From the NCBI RefSeq assembly GCF_946887195.1, contig NZ_CAMPKE010000002.1, positions 233,199-297,198 of the forward strand: a DNA stretch of 64,000 nt, written 5' to 3'. The notes below the pieces were generated by a model, which saw only the letters and a list, made by a program, of their open reading frames with translations, was not told the DNA's origin and made no database searches. The position numbers and the translations under genes were made by a program. The DNA comes from an uncultured Halomonas sp. Its GTDB lineage: Bacteria > Pseudomonadota > Gammaproteobacteria > Pseudomonadales > Halomonadaceae. How positions within the stretch are numbered: position 1 is the stretch's first letter; each line of letters opens with the position of its first letter. Shown here in pieces: positions 9,110 through 18,032 of this stretch.

Positions 9110-9613
9110 CTAGATGCTCGGCTCCTGGCGGCGCCGGTCGGCCTGGGTGCCGCCGGCGCTGTCCTGCAGGTCGAGCGTCGGCTCGGCACTTGTCGAAGCA
9201 TTGGCGGCGCGCCGGGGGCGAGTCACCCGTGCGCTGCCGATGATGCCTTCATCGGGCGAGACCGGTTTGACCTCATTGACCCAGGCGTCATCGACGCCAT
9301 GCACGGCCGGACGTCGCTCGAAGGAGCGCGTCACCACCGCGCTCGGCGCGAAGCCTTGGCGTAGATTTGCCAGGTGATGTGGCAGCATCAGCAACTCGGC
9401 CAGCAGCCGCACGCCGACCATCGATAGCAGCAGTATCCCTGTGCCGAAGGCTAGCGTCGGCCAGGCTTCCAGCCAAGTGACGGGGCTCGCTAAAGGACTG
9501 TTGCGGACGAACCAGGCAGCGCCGGTCGTCAGCAGCGCCAGCTGCAACACGATATGGCAAAAGACCACGGTCCGGCGTGGCAGTGGGCGTCGCAAGAGAA
9601 AGAAGTTACGCAT
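9110..9613 (-). CDS. hypothetical two-helix membrane protein
   Basis: A 167-residue protein that I do not recognise with confidence. A basic N terminus (MRNFFLLRRPLPRR) leads into two hydrophobic segments, VVFCHIVLQLALLTTGAAWFV and LAFGTGILLLSMVGVRLLAEL. The pattern, with an acidic residue inside RLLAELLMLPHHL, recalls DUF4282-like membrane proteins, but this is a weak resemblance. The C-terminal 80 residues are hydrophilic, proline- and charge-rich, and probably disordered in the cytoplasm. The start at 9613 is taken because the sequence before it offers no in-frame alternative. It converges on aapP and shares no obvious operon. Confidence 0.55.
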   Translation of the reverse strand: MRNFFLLRRPLPRRTVVFCHIVLQLALLTTGAAWFVRNSPLASPVTWLEAWPTLAFGTGILLLSMVGVRLLAELLMLPHHLANLRQGFAPSAVVTRSFERRPAVHGVDDAWVNEVKPVSPDEGIIGSARVTRPRRAANASTSAEPTLDLQDSAGGTQADRRRQEPSI

Positions 9614-9965
9614 TGAAGCACTCCAGTGGAATCGGCATCGATAATGACGACTCGGTCGCGTCCGGCATTCCTTGCCGGGTCGACGGATACTATCAGTTTC
9701 TCGTATACAGCGAATGCATGCCCATCACTTTTCTTCCGGCTGAATTTTCGGTCGTCCTGTAGCTTTGTGTTTGAATTGCTTTTCCAAATGATAAAACCCT
9801 CTCCTCATTTTAGCGGCCGCCTGGTCGCTATCTTCGTTAAATCAATAGCCTAGGGCGAGTTCGAATCAAGGCGCCGATTTAGACAAGCGCGTTGGCATTT
9901 ACTACGTTCAAAAAGGCGGCTCTGGAAGAGCCAGCAAGGGAACGAGGCCATAACAAGGACGAGGG
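9614..9965. other. 352-bp intergenic region before the formate dehydrogenase gene
   Basis: A stretch with no convincing gene. Bases 9720-9850 are more A+T-rich than the flanks and are the likely promoter zone for the genes on both sides. A short hairpin, GGCTCT paired with AGAGCC, lies about 50 bases before the fdhA start. I could not identify a sigma-54 site or a molybdenum-cofactor riboswitch. Confidence 0.5.
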
Positions 9966-12944
9966 ATGCAAATGACCAATGTCACGGACTGCACGATCTT
10001 CTATAACGGTAAAAGCCTGAGCGGTAAGGCGGATACTCCGCTGATCGATTTCCTCGCGGCGCACGATATCGAATTGCCGCATGTCTGCTACCACCCGTCG
10101 CTGGGGCCCATCGAAACCTGTGATGCCTGCTGGGTGAGAATCGATGGCGAGTTCAAGCGCGGCTGCGCGATCCGCACGACCGAGGGGCTCGATGTCTCCA
10201 GCCAGGATAAGCACGCCATCGCCGCTCGGCATGAGGGTATGGATCGTTTGCTGGGCAAGCATGAGCTCTATTGCACGGTATGCGAGAACAACAACGGCGA
10301 CTGCACCCTGCATAATACGATGGTGGATATGGAAATCCCCATTCAGCGCTATTCGTTCAAGCGCAAGCCTTATGAGAAGGATACCTCCAGCCCCTTCTAC
10401 TCCTACGACCCCGACCAATGCATTCTCTGTGGCCGCTGTGTGGAGGCGTGCCAGAACGTCGAGGTCAACGAGACGTTGAGCATCGACTACGCCATGGACG
10501 ACCCTCGCGTGCTGTGGGATGGCGGCAAGCCGATAGATGACTCCAGTTGCGTGCATTGCGGCCATTGCGTCACGGTCTGCCCCTGCAACGCGCTGATGGA
10601 AAACACCATGGAGGGTGAGGCCGGTCCCTTCACATCGATGCCATGGTCGCTCAAGCGGCCGATGATCGAGGCGGTCAAGACCATGGAAACCACGATCAGC
10701 GCCTTGCCGATCACCGGTCTCTCCGAAATGGACAAGCAGTGGCGTCAGCCCGAGATCAAGCGGACCAAGACCGTATGCACCTATTGCGGTGTCGGCTGTT
10801 CATTCGAGATGTGGACGCGCGATCGTCACATTCTCAAGGTCCAGCCGGTGGCCGAGGCACCGGTGAATGGCATATCGACCTGCATCAAGGGCAAGTTCGC
10901 CTGGGATTTCGTCAACAGCGATAAGCGCTTGACGACACCGCTGATTCGCGAAAATGGGCGCTTCCGCGAGGCAGGCTGGGACGAAGCCCTCGACCTGGTC
11001 GCGCGCCGTCTGCTGGAGGTCCGCGATACGCATGGGGCGGATAGCCTGGGCTTCATCGGTTCGAGCAAGGCGAGTAACGAAGAAGCCTACCTGACGCAAA
11101 AGATCGCCCGCTTGATCATCGGTACCAACAGCGTGGATAACTCGTCACGCTACTGCCAGAACCCGGCGACCAAGGGGTTGTTCCGCACGGTCGGCTACGG
11201 TGGCGATGCCGGCACCATCGAGGATATCGGCAAGGCCGATGTGGTGGTTCTCGTCGGCAGCAATACCGCCGAGAACCACCCGGTCATCGCTTCGCGCATC
11301 AAGGCGGCGAAAAAACTGCGTGGTCAGCGATTGATCGTCGTCGACCCGCGCAAGCACGAAATGGCCGATCGCGCCGACATCTTCCTGCGTCCCAACGCCA
11401 GCACCGATGTCGTCTGGGCATCGGCATTGTCGCGTTACATGTTCGATAACGGCTACGCGGATAAGGAGTTTCTCGACAGCCAGGTCAACAAGGTCGAGGA
11501 GTATCGCGAGTCGCTCGAGCCATTCACGCTGGAATTCGCCGAGGAGATCACCGGCATTTCCAGGCAGGAGTTGATCGATACGGCGGAAATGATCGGCAAG
11601 GCCGGCAGCGTCTGCCTGCTATGGGCGATGGGCATCACTCAGCACAGCCACGGATCGGATGCCAGCACGGCGCTATCGAATCTGCTACTGGTCACCGGCA
11701 ACTACGGCAAGCCCGGCACCGGCGGCTACCCGATGCGCGGCCATAACAACGTGCAGGGGGCGAGCGATTTCGGCTGCCTGAGGAATATGTATCCCGGCTA
11801 CGAAAAGGTCACCGACGACGCTGCCCGCGAGCGTTGGGCCAAGGGCTGGGGCGTCGCCAAGGAGCAGCTCTCCGACAAGGTCGGCGAGGGCAATTTCCTC
11901 ATGGTTCAGTCGGCCGAGAAAGGTAGCATCAAGGCCATGTACGTCATCGGCGAAGAAACCGCGTTTTCCGATGCCGATTCGCACAACGTTCACGCCGCCT
12001 TCGAGAAACTCGATTTCATGGTTGTCCAGGATGTTTTCCTGAGCCGCACGGCGGAGTTCGCCGATGTCGTGCTGCCGAGCAGCCCCAGTGTCGAGAAGGA
12101 TGGCACCTTCGTGAATACCGAGCGGCGCATCCAGCGCTTCCATGAGGTGATGCCGCCGCTGAAAGGCAGCCGTCCCGACTGGCGCATTCTCACCGATCTG
12201 GCGGCGCGCATGGGCCACGACTGGGGTTACACCCATCCTTCGCAGATCATGGCCGAGTGCGCCAGCATCTCGCCGATGTTCGCCGGGGTCAGCTATGAGC
12301 GCCTCGAGGGCTGGAAATCGCTGGTTTGGCCGGTGGCGGCGGATGGCACCGACTCGCCGCTCCTCTACACCGATGGCTTTCCCTTCGATGACGGCAAGGC
12401 GAAATTGCATCCGGTGGAGTGGAAATCTCCCGAAGAGGCGGTCGATGAGGAGTACGACCTGTCTCTGGACAACGGGCGCATGCTGGAGCATTTCCAATCC
12501 ACCAACCAGACCGGAAGAGGGCCACGGATCTGGCAGGAAGTGTCTACCTGGTTCGTCGAGGTCAGCCCCGAATTGGCCGCCGAGCGAGGCATCGAGGATG
12601 GCACATGGGTGCGGTTGACCTCGCGTAGAGACAGTTTCGACGTTCCCGCGCTGGTCACCGATCGCGTCAAGGGGCATACGCTGTTCATGCCGATTCACGA
12701 GGGCAAGCCAGGCATCAACGCGCTGACTGGCGAGCATCATGACCCCGACGTCGATACGCCGGCCTACAAGGAACTCGCGATCAAGCTGGAAGTGTTGGCG
12801 AAGCAGGGCCCGTCGCCGCTGCCTAGTAACAATTATCGCTACGGCCATCGCACCCCGAACAAGGGTGTCGATGTCGACGTCAAATGGGCACGTGAAGATT
12901 ATACGCTGCCACCCCAACAGCAATCCCACCCGGAGAAGATGTAA
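9966..12944 (+). CDS. fdhA: formate dehydrogenase alpha subunit, YjgC/FdhA type (Mo/W-bis-MGD, Cys form)
   Basis: Large molybdopterin oxidoreductase of 992 residues, predicted to oxidise formate to CO2 in the cytoplasm (no Tat signal). An N-terminal [2Fe-2S] domain has C41, C52, C55 and C67. A His-Cys [4Fe-4S] site of the NuoG type has H99, C103, C106 and C113. Two ferredoxin clusters follow (C152-C155-C158-C162 and C195-C198-C201-C205). A further [4Fe-4S] site is formed by C271, C274, C278 and C306, ahead of the molybdopterin domains. The metal ligand is Cys397 in SSRYCQNPATKGLF, not selenocysteine. This CQNPATxGLFRTVGYGGD version matches Bacillus YjgC/YrhE. An alternative ATG at 9972 has the better-spaced GAGGG. 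The coupled DUF1641 partner supports the assignment. No diaphorase (FdsB-like) subunit is encoded nearby, so the electron acceptor is unknown. Confidence 0.9.
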   Translation: MQMTNVTDCTIFYNGKSLSGKADTPLIDFLAAHDIELPHVCYHPSLGPIETCDACWVRIDGEFKRGCAIRTTEGLDVSSQDKHAIAARHEGMDRLLGKHELYCTVCENNNGDCTLHNTMVDMEIPIQRYSFKRKPYEKDTSSPFYSYDPDQCILCGRCVEACQNVEVNETLSIDYAMDDPRVLWDGGKPIDDSSCVHCGHCVTVCPCNALMENTMEGEAGPFTSMPWSLKRPMIEAVKTMETTISALPITGLSEMDKQWRQPEIKRTKTVCTYCGVGCSFEMWTRDRHILKVQPVAEAPVNGISTCIKGKFAWDFVNSDKRLTTPLIRENGRFREAGWDEALDLVARRLLEVRDTHGADSLGFIGSSKASNEEAYLTQKIARLIIGTNSVDNSSRYCQNPATKGLFRTVGYGGDAGTIEDIGKADVVVLVGSNTAENHPVIASRIKAAKKLRGQRLIVVDPRKHEMADRADIFLRPNASTDVVWASALSRYMFDNGYADKEFLDSQVNKVEEYRESLEPFTLEFAEEITGISRQELIDTAEMIGKAGSVCLLWAMGITQHSHGSDASTALSNLLLVTGNYGKPGTGGYPMRGHNNVQGASDFGCLRNMYPGYEKVTDDAARERWAKGWGVAKEQLSDKVGEGNFLMVQSAEKGSIKAMYVIGEETAFSDADSHNVHAAFEKLDFMVVQDVFLSRTAEFADVVLPSSPSVEKDGTFVNTERRIQRFHEVMPPLKGSRPDWRILTDLAARMGHDWGYTHPSQIMAECASISPMFAGVSYERLEGWKSLVWPVAADGTDSPLLYTDGFPFDDGKAKLHPVEWKSPEEAVDEEYDLSLDNGRMLEHFQSTNQTGRGPRIWQEVSTWFVEVSPELAAERGIEDGTWVRLTSRRDSFDVPALVTDRVKGHTLFMPIHEGKPGINALTGEHHDPDVDTPAYKELAIKLEVLAKQGPSPLPSNNYRYGHRTPNKGVDVDVKWAREDYTLPPQQQSHPEKM

Positions 12945-13429
12945 TGGCCGAGCGAATCCAATATACCGTCCCGCCGCCCAGGATCGGCCCGGATGCGCAT
13001 GACGAGTGGGAACGCCTGCTGCAGAACCTGCACGAACATGGCGTGCTGCGCTTCGCCAACGATCTCGTGGCCGCCAATCCCCAGGTCGTCAAGGTGCTCG
13101 TCGGAGGCCTCGGCAAGGAGAGTTCACTCAATGCCATCCGGAACGTCTCGGTCATGGCGATGGCGTTGTCCACGATCTCCCCCCACGATTTCTATCGGGT
13201 GACGTTTGCCCTGAGGGATGGCATCGAACAGGTGAGCCGGCATCGGCCCGAGCGGGAGGGGGATGACTCGCCAGGGGTCAGCGGGGCTTACAAAATGCTT
13301 CATGACGAAACGCTATGGCATGCCATAACGCCGCTGATGGATGGGCTCAAGGCCTTTGCCGAGCGCCTCGACAAGCCAGTCGACAAGCCAGTGACGGATT
13401 TCACCGGCAAGCCGACCGAGGGGCCCTAG
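12944..13429 (+). CDS. DUF1641 family protein, partner of formate dehydrogenase
   Basis: A 161-residue cytoplasmic protein. The central part (KVLVGGLGKESSLNAIRNVSVMAMALSTISPHDFYRV) matches the DUF1641 family, whose Bacillus members YjgD and YrhD are encoded next to the YjgC/YrhE formate dehydrogenases. The start codon overlaps the fdhA stop by one base (TAATG), so translation is almost certainly coupled and a stable complex is plausible. The function of the family is not established; a small-subunit or assembly role is inference. The last 30 residues contain a short repeat (DKPVDKPV). No metal-binding motif is visible. Confidence 0.8.
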   Translation: MAERIQYTVPPPRIGPDAHDEWERLLQNLHEHGVLRFANDLVAANPQVVKVLVGGLGKESSLNAIRNVSVMAMALSTISPHDFYRVTFALRDGIEQVSRHRPEREGDDSPGVSGAYKMLHDETLWHAITPLMDGLKAFAERLDKPVDKPVTDFTGKPTEGP

Positions 13430-13444
13430 CCACGAATAGCCATG

Positions 13445-13484
13445 CCGATCGGTGGGCGAGTCGATGATCTCGTCCGCCGATCGG
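13445..13484 (+). promoter_or_regulatory. long intergenic hairpin, terminator-like without T-tract
   Basis: The 16-base arm 13445-13460 pairs with 13469-13484 (two G-T pairs, otherwise perfect) around an 8-base loop. Each arm contains the self-complementary CCGATCGG. It lies 15 bases after the DUF1641 stop and 35 bases before the next start. No run of T follows, so an mRNA-stability or partial-termination role is more likely than full termination. Confidence 0.5.
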
Positions 13485-13519
13485 TGCGCATGCGTATGGC
13501 CTGCAGGGAAGGAGACAGC

Positions 13520-13948
13520 ATGACGACCTATATCGTTGTAGCGGATGCGGCGCGTGCCCGGATATTCACTCACGAAGCCGGTGCCCTACGTGAAATCGAT
13601 AATCTGGTTCATCCGGAAAGTCGCGAGCATACCGGCGATCTGCGCACCGGCGGCAAGGGCGAGCAGGGCGGCGGCGGCGCCACGCAAAGCCAGCGCCAGA
13701 CGGGCAATGTCGAAGCCACCGCTGACAAGCATGCGGCATTCTTCGCCATCGACGTGGCCAATTACCTCAAGCAGGCCCGTATCCAGGGCAAGGCGGATGG
13801 CTTCGTGATTGCCGCCGATCCGCGATTTCTGGGTGTGCTGCGCGAGAAGATGGATAGCAATACTCGCGATAAAGTCATCCAGGAAGTCGACAAGAACCTC
13901 TCCAAGGCCTCCGAAAAGGAGATCGCCGAGGCCTTGGCAATGACATGA
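13520..13948 (+). CDS. host attachment family protein (AtsE-like)
   Basis: A 142-residue cytoplasmic protein that begins MTTYIVVADAARARIF, the usual opening of the host_attach family named after Agrobacterium AtsE. Other family features are the glycine- and glutamine-rich middle (GDLRTGGKGEQGGGGA), HAAFFAIDVANYL, DGFVIAADPRFLGVLRE and VDKNLSKASEKEIAEAL. Despite the name, members occur widely in free-living bacteria. The eRF1-domain-3-like fold has been suggested for them, and their function is poorly known. The start at 13520 has AAGGAGA 6 bases upstream; a longer reading would begin at 13442 inside the hairpin. It follows the formate dehydrogenase pair, but the hairpin makes co-regulation uncertain. 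Confidence 0.82.
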   Translation: MTTYIVVADAARARIFTHEAGALREIDNLVHPESREHTGDLRTGGKGEQGGGGATQSQRQTGNVEATADKHAAFFAIDVANYLKQARIQGKADGFVIAADPRFLGVLREKMDSNTRDKVIQEVDKNLSKASEKEIAEALAMT

Positions 13949-14010
13949 GCTGGAATACGACGTTGGTCTAAAGTTTCCTTGGCAGCTGTCGATAGTGTGG
14001 TAACGCGCGA

Positions 14011-15912
14011 ATGGCGTCCCCACTGATCCGATCGAGATTTTCCGACATGCTGTCTTCCCTGAAACGCCGCATCCAGGTCGCCTGCGTGATGATCGTCGCG
14101 CTGGCCATGAGTCTTGGGGCCGGGGTGAGCTATTTCACCGTCAAGGCCCACTATGAAGAGGCCATCGAGAATAACCTCATCGCCGTGGCCGAAGGCAATG
14201 CCGCGGCGATCGAGGGATGGGTAGAGTCGCGTACCAGCATGATCGAAGCGGCGCGCGCGCCGATAGCCGGGGGCGATTCCGTCACCGCGCTGATCCAGCT
14301 CGCCGAGTCCGGTGGCTTCAACCTGACCTACCTGGCGGGAGCCGATGGCCAACTGACGACGAACACCGGTTGGCAGCCACCCGCCGAGTTCGATCCGCGT
14401 GAACGTTCCTGGTATCGGCAGTCCGTCGAGCAGGGCAGAACGATTCTCTCCATGCCCTACCTGGATGTGAACTCCGGACAACTCGTGGTGACGATAGCGA
14501 CACCGATCGAGGAGGGCGGCAAACTGCTGGGCGTCATCGGCGGCGATGTAACCATAGATGCTATCGTCGCCGACGTCGCGGCGATTCAACCGACACCTTC
14601 GAGCTTCGCTTTCCTCAGTACTGGCGAAACGCTGATCGCCCATCCCGACGCCGCCCTCACGCTCAAGCCGCTGGGCGCACTGAGCGATGAATTGACGCCG
14701 CAGACGGTCACCGCGCTGGGCGAAAACGGCGGCTGGTCGATGATCGATGTCGATGACCAGGCCAAGCGGCTCGCCGTAATGCCCATTGCCGGCACCGACT
14801 GGCAACTCGGCGTGGCGCTCGATGAGCATGAGGCGACCGCCGGCTTGCGCGCGATCATCCTGTCCTCGCTGATCGTCCTGCTGGGCGTCGCGGCAGTCGC
14901 CACCATCGTTCTCGGCCTATGGTTAAGGCGCGCCTTCGGTGGATTGCTGCGGGTACGCGACGCGCTCGAGAACATTGCCAGCGGCAGTGGCGACCTGACC
15001 CGGCGTCTGCCGGTGGATGGGCGCGACGAGGTGGCGCAGATCGCCGATGCCTTCAATCGCTTCGTCGCCAAGCTGGAAGCGGTATTGCTGACCATTCGCG
15101 ACAGCAGCGACTCGGTGCGTGTCGCCGCCGCCGAGATCGCCTCGGGGAGTCAGGATCTTTCGGGGCGCACCGAGAACGCCGCGTCCAACATCCAGGAAAC
15201 GTCGGCGTCGATGGAGCAGTTGACCAGCACCGTCGAGCACACCGCCGAATCGTCGCGGCAAGCCAACCACTTGTCGCAGTCGGCTTCGGAGGTCGCCTCG
15301 AAGGGCGGTCAGGTGGTGTCGCAGGTTGTGCGGACCATGGATGAGATCGATGCCTCCTCGGCCAAGATCGCCGAGATCGTCACGGTGATGGACAGTATCG
15401 CCTTTCAGACCAACCTGCTGGCGCTCAATGCCTCGGTGGAGGCGGCGCGGGCCGGCGAGCAAGGCCGTGGCTTCGCGGTGGTCGCTGGCGAAGTGCGCCA
15501 ATTGGCCAGCCGCAGTGCCGACGCCGCGCGTCAGATCAAGGCGCTGATCGATGCCTCGTCGGAAAAGACGCGCGGTGGTGCCGAATTGGTGCGTGCCGCG
15601 GGTGAAACCATGGACGAGATCGTCGCTAGCGTGGCACGCGTCACCGATGTACTCGGCGAAATCAGCGCCGCGACTCACGAGCAGAGCCAGGGCATCGGTC
15701 AGGTCAATCTGGCGGTGGCCGAACTCGACCGCATGACTCAGCAGAACGCTGCACTGGTCGAGGAATCCGCGGCGGCGGCCGATCAGTTGAAGGAGCAGTC
15801 GCTGCGCCTGACCCAGGCGGTGGGGGCTTTCACGCTGACCGCGCGCCGCCACGCGGAGGCGCCGCTGGCCCTGCCGTCGATACATCGTGGTACCGGTGCC
15901 CTGGAAGGCTGA
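14011..15912 (+). CDS. methyl-accepting chemotaxis protein with amino-acid-type dCache domain
   Basis: Inner-membrane chemoreceptor of 633 residues. TM1 is about residues 22-42, a periplasmic dCache domain spans about 45-280 and TM2 about 285-310. HAMP and a cytoplasmic signalling domain follow. The ligand pocket has R132, W134, Y135, Y150, D152 and D179, with F127 before them. These match in exact spacing the amino-acid-binding motif known from PctA-type receptors (Y121, R126, W128, Y129, Y144, D146, D173, a constant offset of 6). The first Tyr is replaced by Phe. The hairpin tip reads [33 protein letters not shown], with Ser for the usual Ala. No C-terminal CheR-binding pentapeptide is present. 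No good ribosome site precedes 14011; an ATG at 14047 would remove 12 residues. Confidence 0.93.
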   Translation: MASPLIRSRFSDMLSSLKRRIQVACVMIVALAMSLGAGVSYFTVKAHYEEAIENNLIAVAEGNAAAIEGWVESRTSMIEAARAPIAGGDSVTALIQLAESGGFNLTYLAGADGQLTTNTGWQPPAEFDPRERSWYRQSVEQGRTILSMPYLDVNSGQLVVTIATPIEEGGKLLGVIGGDVTIDAIVADVAAIQPTPSSFAFLSTGETLIAHPDAALTLKPLGALSDELTPQTVTALGENGGWSMIDVDDQAKRLAVMPIAGTDWQLGVALDEHEATAGLRAIILSSLIVLLGVAAVATIVLGLWLRRAFGGLLRVRDALENIASGSGDLTRRLPVDGRDEVAQIADAFNRFVAKLEAVLLTIRDSSDSVRVAAAEIASGSQDLSGRTENAASNIQETSASMEQLTSTVEHTAESSRQANHLSQSASEVASKGGQVVSQVVRTMDEIDASSAKIAEIVTVMDSIAFQTNLLALNASVEAARAGEQGRGFAVVAGEVRQLASRSADAARQIKALIDASSEKTRGGAELVRAAGETMDEIVASVARVTDVLGEISAATHEQSQGIGQVNLAVAELDRMTQQNAALVEESAAAADQLKEQSLRLTQAVGAFTLTARRHAEAPLALPSIHRGTGALEG

Positions 15913-15954
15913 AACTGGCAGCGGGTCGGCCTGAAATCATGGGCGACTCAGCAA

Positions 15955-15979
15955 CGGCCCGGGCAATTCGCCCGGGCCG
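15955..15979. terminator. bidirectional hairpin between chemoreceptor and finR
   Basis: CGGCCCGGGC (15955-15964) pairs perfectly with GCCCGGGCCG (15970-15979) around AATTC. The T-tract is weak on both sides. It lies between two convergent genes, where a shared terminator is expected. Confidence 0.6.
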
Positions 15980-16000
15980 CTTGCGTTCAGGTACTCTTTC

Positions 16001-16927
16001 TCATGGGATATAGGGAAGCTCGATCTCGTCGCTACGCGCGATGCCCTCGGTCATCTGCCGGCACAGGCGCAAAAACTCGCGCATGCCGGTGGTCAGGTAC
16101 TTGTTGCGATGCCAGATGAAGGTGAACTGGCGGGTCAGATCGAGTTGCGGCGTGGCGATGGGCACCAGGCTGCCGCGTCGAAAGGCCTCGCGTAGTGCCA
16201 GATGCGAGACGCAGCCGATGCCGAGCCCCGACTCCACCGCCCGCTTGATGCCCTCGGTGTGCTCCAGTTCGAGCAGGATATTGAAGCGCCCGCGCCGATG
16301 ACGGGTGGCCTGCTCCAGCGTCAGGCGCGTGCCCGAGCCCTGCTCGCGCATGATCCAGGCCTCGCGCAGCAGACTGTCGATGCTCACCTCCTTGGCCCTG
16401 GCCAGCGGATGGCGCGGCGAGCAGAACACCGTCAGCTCGTCCTCGACCCAGGGCTGCATGACCACATCCTCGTGTTGGCAGTCGCCCTCGATCAGCCCCA
16501 GGTCCAGCTCGTGCTGGACGATGCGTTCGACGATCGAGGCGGTATTGCGCACATGCAGGCGTACCCGGCTGTCGGGATGGCGCTGCATGAAGTCGCTGAT
16601 CAGCAGCGTCGCCAGGTAGTTGCCGATGGTCAGCGTGGCGCCGACATCCAGCGAGCCGATGCCGCGCTGGCCACGCAGCAATTCTTCGATCTCCTCGCCG
16701 CGATCGAGCAGGGCGACCGCCTTGGGCAGGATCTGGAAGCCCAGCGCATTGAGTTTCAGGCGCTTGCCGATCCGATCGAGCAATTGGCAATCGAACTGGC
16801 GTTCGAGCTCGGCCAGCGCGGTACTGGCGGCCGATTGCGACAGCGCCAGCGAGCGAGCGGCGTGCGAGACGCTTTCATGCTGAGCGACGGCGACGAAGAC
16901 TTCGAGTTGGCGCAGGGTATAGCGCAT
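16001..16927 (-). CDS. finR: LysR-family regulator, FinR-like (regulator of fpr)
   Basis: Transcription factor of 308 residues from the ATG at 16927, which has GGGG 6 bases upstream. The frame also opens six bases earlier. The N-terminal winged helix (MRYTLRQLEVFVAVAQHESVSHAARSLALSQSAASTALAELE) is a standard LysR DNA-binding domain. The periplasmic-binding-fold effector domain follows, with LDVGATLTIGNYLATLLI and GLGIGCVSHLALREAF. In Pseudomonas the LysR protein next to and divergent from ferredoxin-NADP reductase is FinR, which activates fpr under oxidative and other stress. The same divergent arrangement here is the main reason for the name. The effector it senses cannot be read from the sequence. 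Confidence 0.82.
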   Translation of the reverse strand: MRYTLRQLEVFVAVAQHESVSHAARSLALSQSAASTALAELERQFDCQLLDRIGKRLKLNALGFQILPKAVALLDRGEEIEELLRGQRGIGSLDVGATLTIGNYLATLLISDFMQRHPDSRVRLHVRNTASIVERIVQHELDLGLIEGDCQHEDVVMQPWVEDELTVFCSPRHPLARAKEVSIDSLLREAWIMREQGSGTRLTLEQATRHRRGRFNILLELEHTEGIKRAVESGLGIGCVSHLALREAFRRGSLVPIATPQLDLTRQFTFIWHRNKYLTTGMREFLRLCRQMTEGIARSDEIELPYIP

Positions 16928-17028
16928 GAGCATCCCCGGGTAAGTCTATCAATTTTGCAGATAAGCATTATTCAAACAACCCATTTAACAGATAACCAGC
17001 GGAAGCTTATACTTCTCTTCAAGAAAAT

Positions 17029-17047
17029 ATGCGTTTCTTATTCGCAT
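17029..17047. promoter_or_regulatory. dyad in the finR-fpr divergent promoter region
   Basis: ATGCG (17029-17033) mirrors CGCAT (17043-17047) across 9 bases, overlapping a second dyad AAGAAA/TTTCTT (17021-17026 and 17034-17039). It lies 25 bases before the fpr start in an A+T-rich 140-bp divergent region. A FinR site is possible; this is inference from position and symmetry only. Confidence 0.35.
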
Positions 17048-17071
17048 TGGGAATAACGTTAGGAGTTGGTC

Positions 17072-17848
17072 ATGAGTAAATTCGCCCTGGAAGAGGTATT
17101 GAGCGTCCATCACTGGAACGAGACGCTATTCAGTTTTCGCACCACCCGCGAGCGCAGCCTGCGTTTCAAGAATGGCCAGTTCGTGATGATCGGTCTGGAA
17201 GTCCAGGGCAAGCCGCTGATGCGTGCCTACTCGATCGCCAGCCCCAACTACGAGGACCACCTCGAATTCTTCAGCATCAAGGTGCCCGACGGCCCGCTGA
17301 CCTCGCGTCTGCAGCACCTCAAGGTCGGCGACCAGATCATGGTCAGCCGCAAACCGACCGGCACCCTGGTTACCGACGACCTGTTGCCGGGGCGCAACCT
17401 TTACCTGCTCTCCACCGGCACTGGGTTGGCGCCATTCATGAGTTTGATTCAGGATCCAGAAGCCTTCGAGCGCTTCGAGAAAATCGTCGTGGTGCATGGC
17501 GTACGCACCGTCAGCGAATTGGCCTATGCCGATTTCATCGGCAAGGAGTTGCCGGCCCATGAATACCTGGGCGAGGAGATCAGCCGGAAGCTGGTCTATT
17601 ACCCGACGGTGACCCGCGAGGCGTTTCACACCACCGGGCGTCTGACCGACCACATCACCAGCGGCAAGCTATTCGAGGATACCGGCTTGCCGCCGCTCGA
17701 CCCCAAGCAGGACCGCGCGATGATCTGCGGTAGCCCGGCGATGCTCGACGACACCAGCGCGATGCTCGACGACCTGGGCTTCAAGATCTCGCCGCGCATG
17801 GGCGAGCCCGGCGATTACGTGATCGAGCGCGCCTTCGTGGAAAAATAG
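17072..17848 (+). CDS. fpr: ferredoxin--NADP+ reductase
   Basis: Cytosolic FAD enzyme exchanging electrons between NADPH and ferredoxin or flavodoxin. It supports iron-sulfur repair and the oxidative stress response. The protein of 258 residues is of the subclass I bacterial (FprA) type. The FAD domain has MRAYSIASPNYEDHLEFFSIKV, and PDGPLTSRLQHLKVGD follows. The NADP domain shows STGTGLAPFMSLI and the C-terminal region AMICGSPAMLDDT. The C terminus is YVIERAFVEK, the short extension of Pseudomonas and Azotobacter enzymes. The ATG at 17072 has AGGAG with 6-base spacing; a TTG six bases earlier overlaps that ribosome site and is rejected. It is divergent from finR and followed by a very strong terminator. 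Confidence 0.95.
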   Translation: MSKFALEEVLSVHHWNETLFSFRTTRERSLRFKNGQFVMIGLEVQGKPLMRAYSIASPNYEDHLEFFSIKVPDGPLTSRLQHLKVGDQIMVSRKPTGTLVTDDLLPGRNLYLLSTGTGLAPFMSLIQDPEAFERFEKIVVVHGVRTVSELAYADFIGKELPAHEYLGEEISRKLVYYPTVTREAFHTTGRLTDHITSGKLFEDTGLPPLDPKQDRAMICGSPAMLDDTSAMLDDLGFKISPRMGEPGDYVIERAFVEK

Positions 17849-17886
17849 GCATGAGGCCCGGCTCCGTCCGGGGCGCGTATTCTCTC

Positions 17887-17925
17887 GCCGATGGCGTGCG
17901 GTTTTCCGCACGCCATCGGCTTTTT
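17887..17925 (+). terminator. strong intrinsic terminator of fpr
   Basis: A perfect 15-bp stem (17887-17901 with 17906-17920) around a TTTT loop, followed by five T residues (17921-17925). The upper part of the stem is also the first of two GTGCGG-N4-CCGCAC palindromes upstream of dctP. Confidence 0.92.
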
Positions 17926-17945
17926 CGTGTGCGGAAAGCCGCACA
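17896..17945. promoter_or_regulatory. two phased palindromes, enhancer-site candidates for dctPQM
   Basis: GTGCGG-TTTT-CCGCAC at 17896-17911 and TGTGCGG-AAAG-CCGCACA at 17928-17945. Their centres are 33 bp apart, close to three helical turns, and they lie about 88-120 bp upstream of the sigma-54 promoter element. This is the usual place for a bacterial enhancer-binding protein. DctD is the natural candidate because it activates sigma-54-dependent C4-dicarboxylate transport genes. No dctBD genes lie in the window. Confidence 0.55.
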
Positions 17946-18032
17946 TATGCCCCCGTTTCGCTCCAATCAGCGCTACCAGATGGGGCAGCATGAATGCCTG
18001 GCGGAGCTGTTGAATCTGGCAATTGGATAATC

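Noticed and set aside
9860..9890. TTGGCATTTACTACGTTC-like stretch before fdhA as a sigma-54 promoter
   Set aside because: TGGCA is present, but the base pair at the -12 position is GT rather than the required GC at the right spacing.
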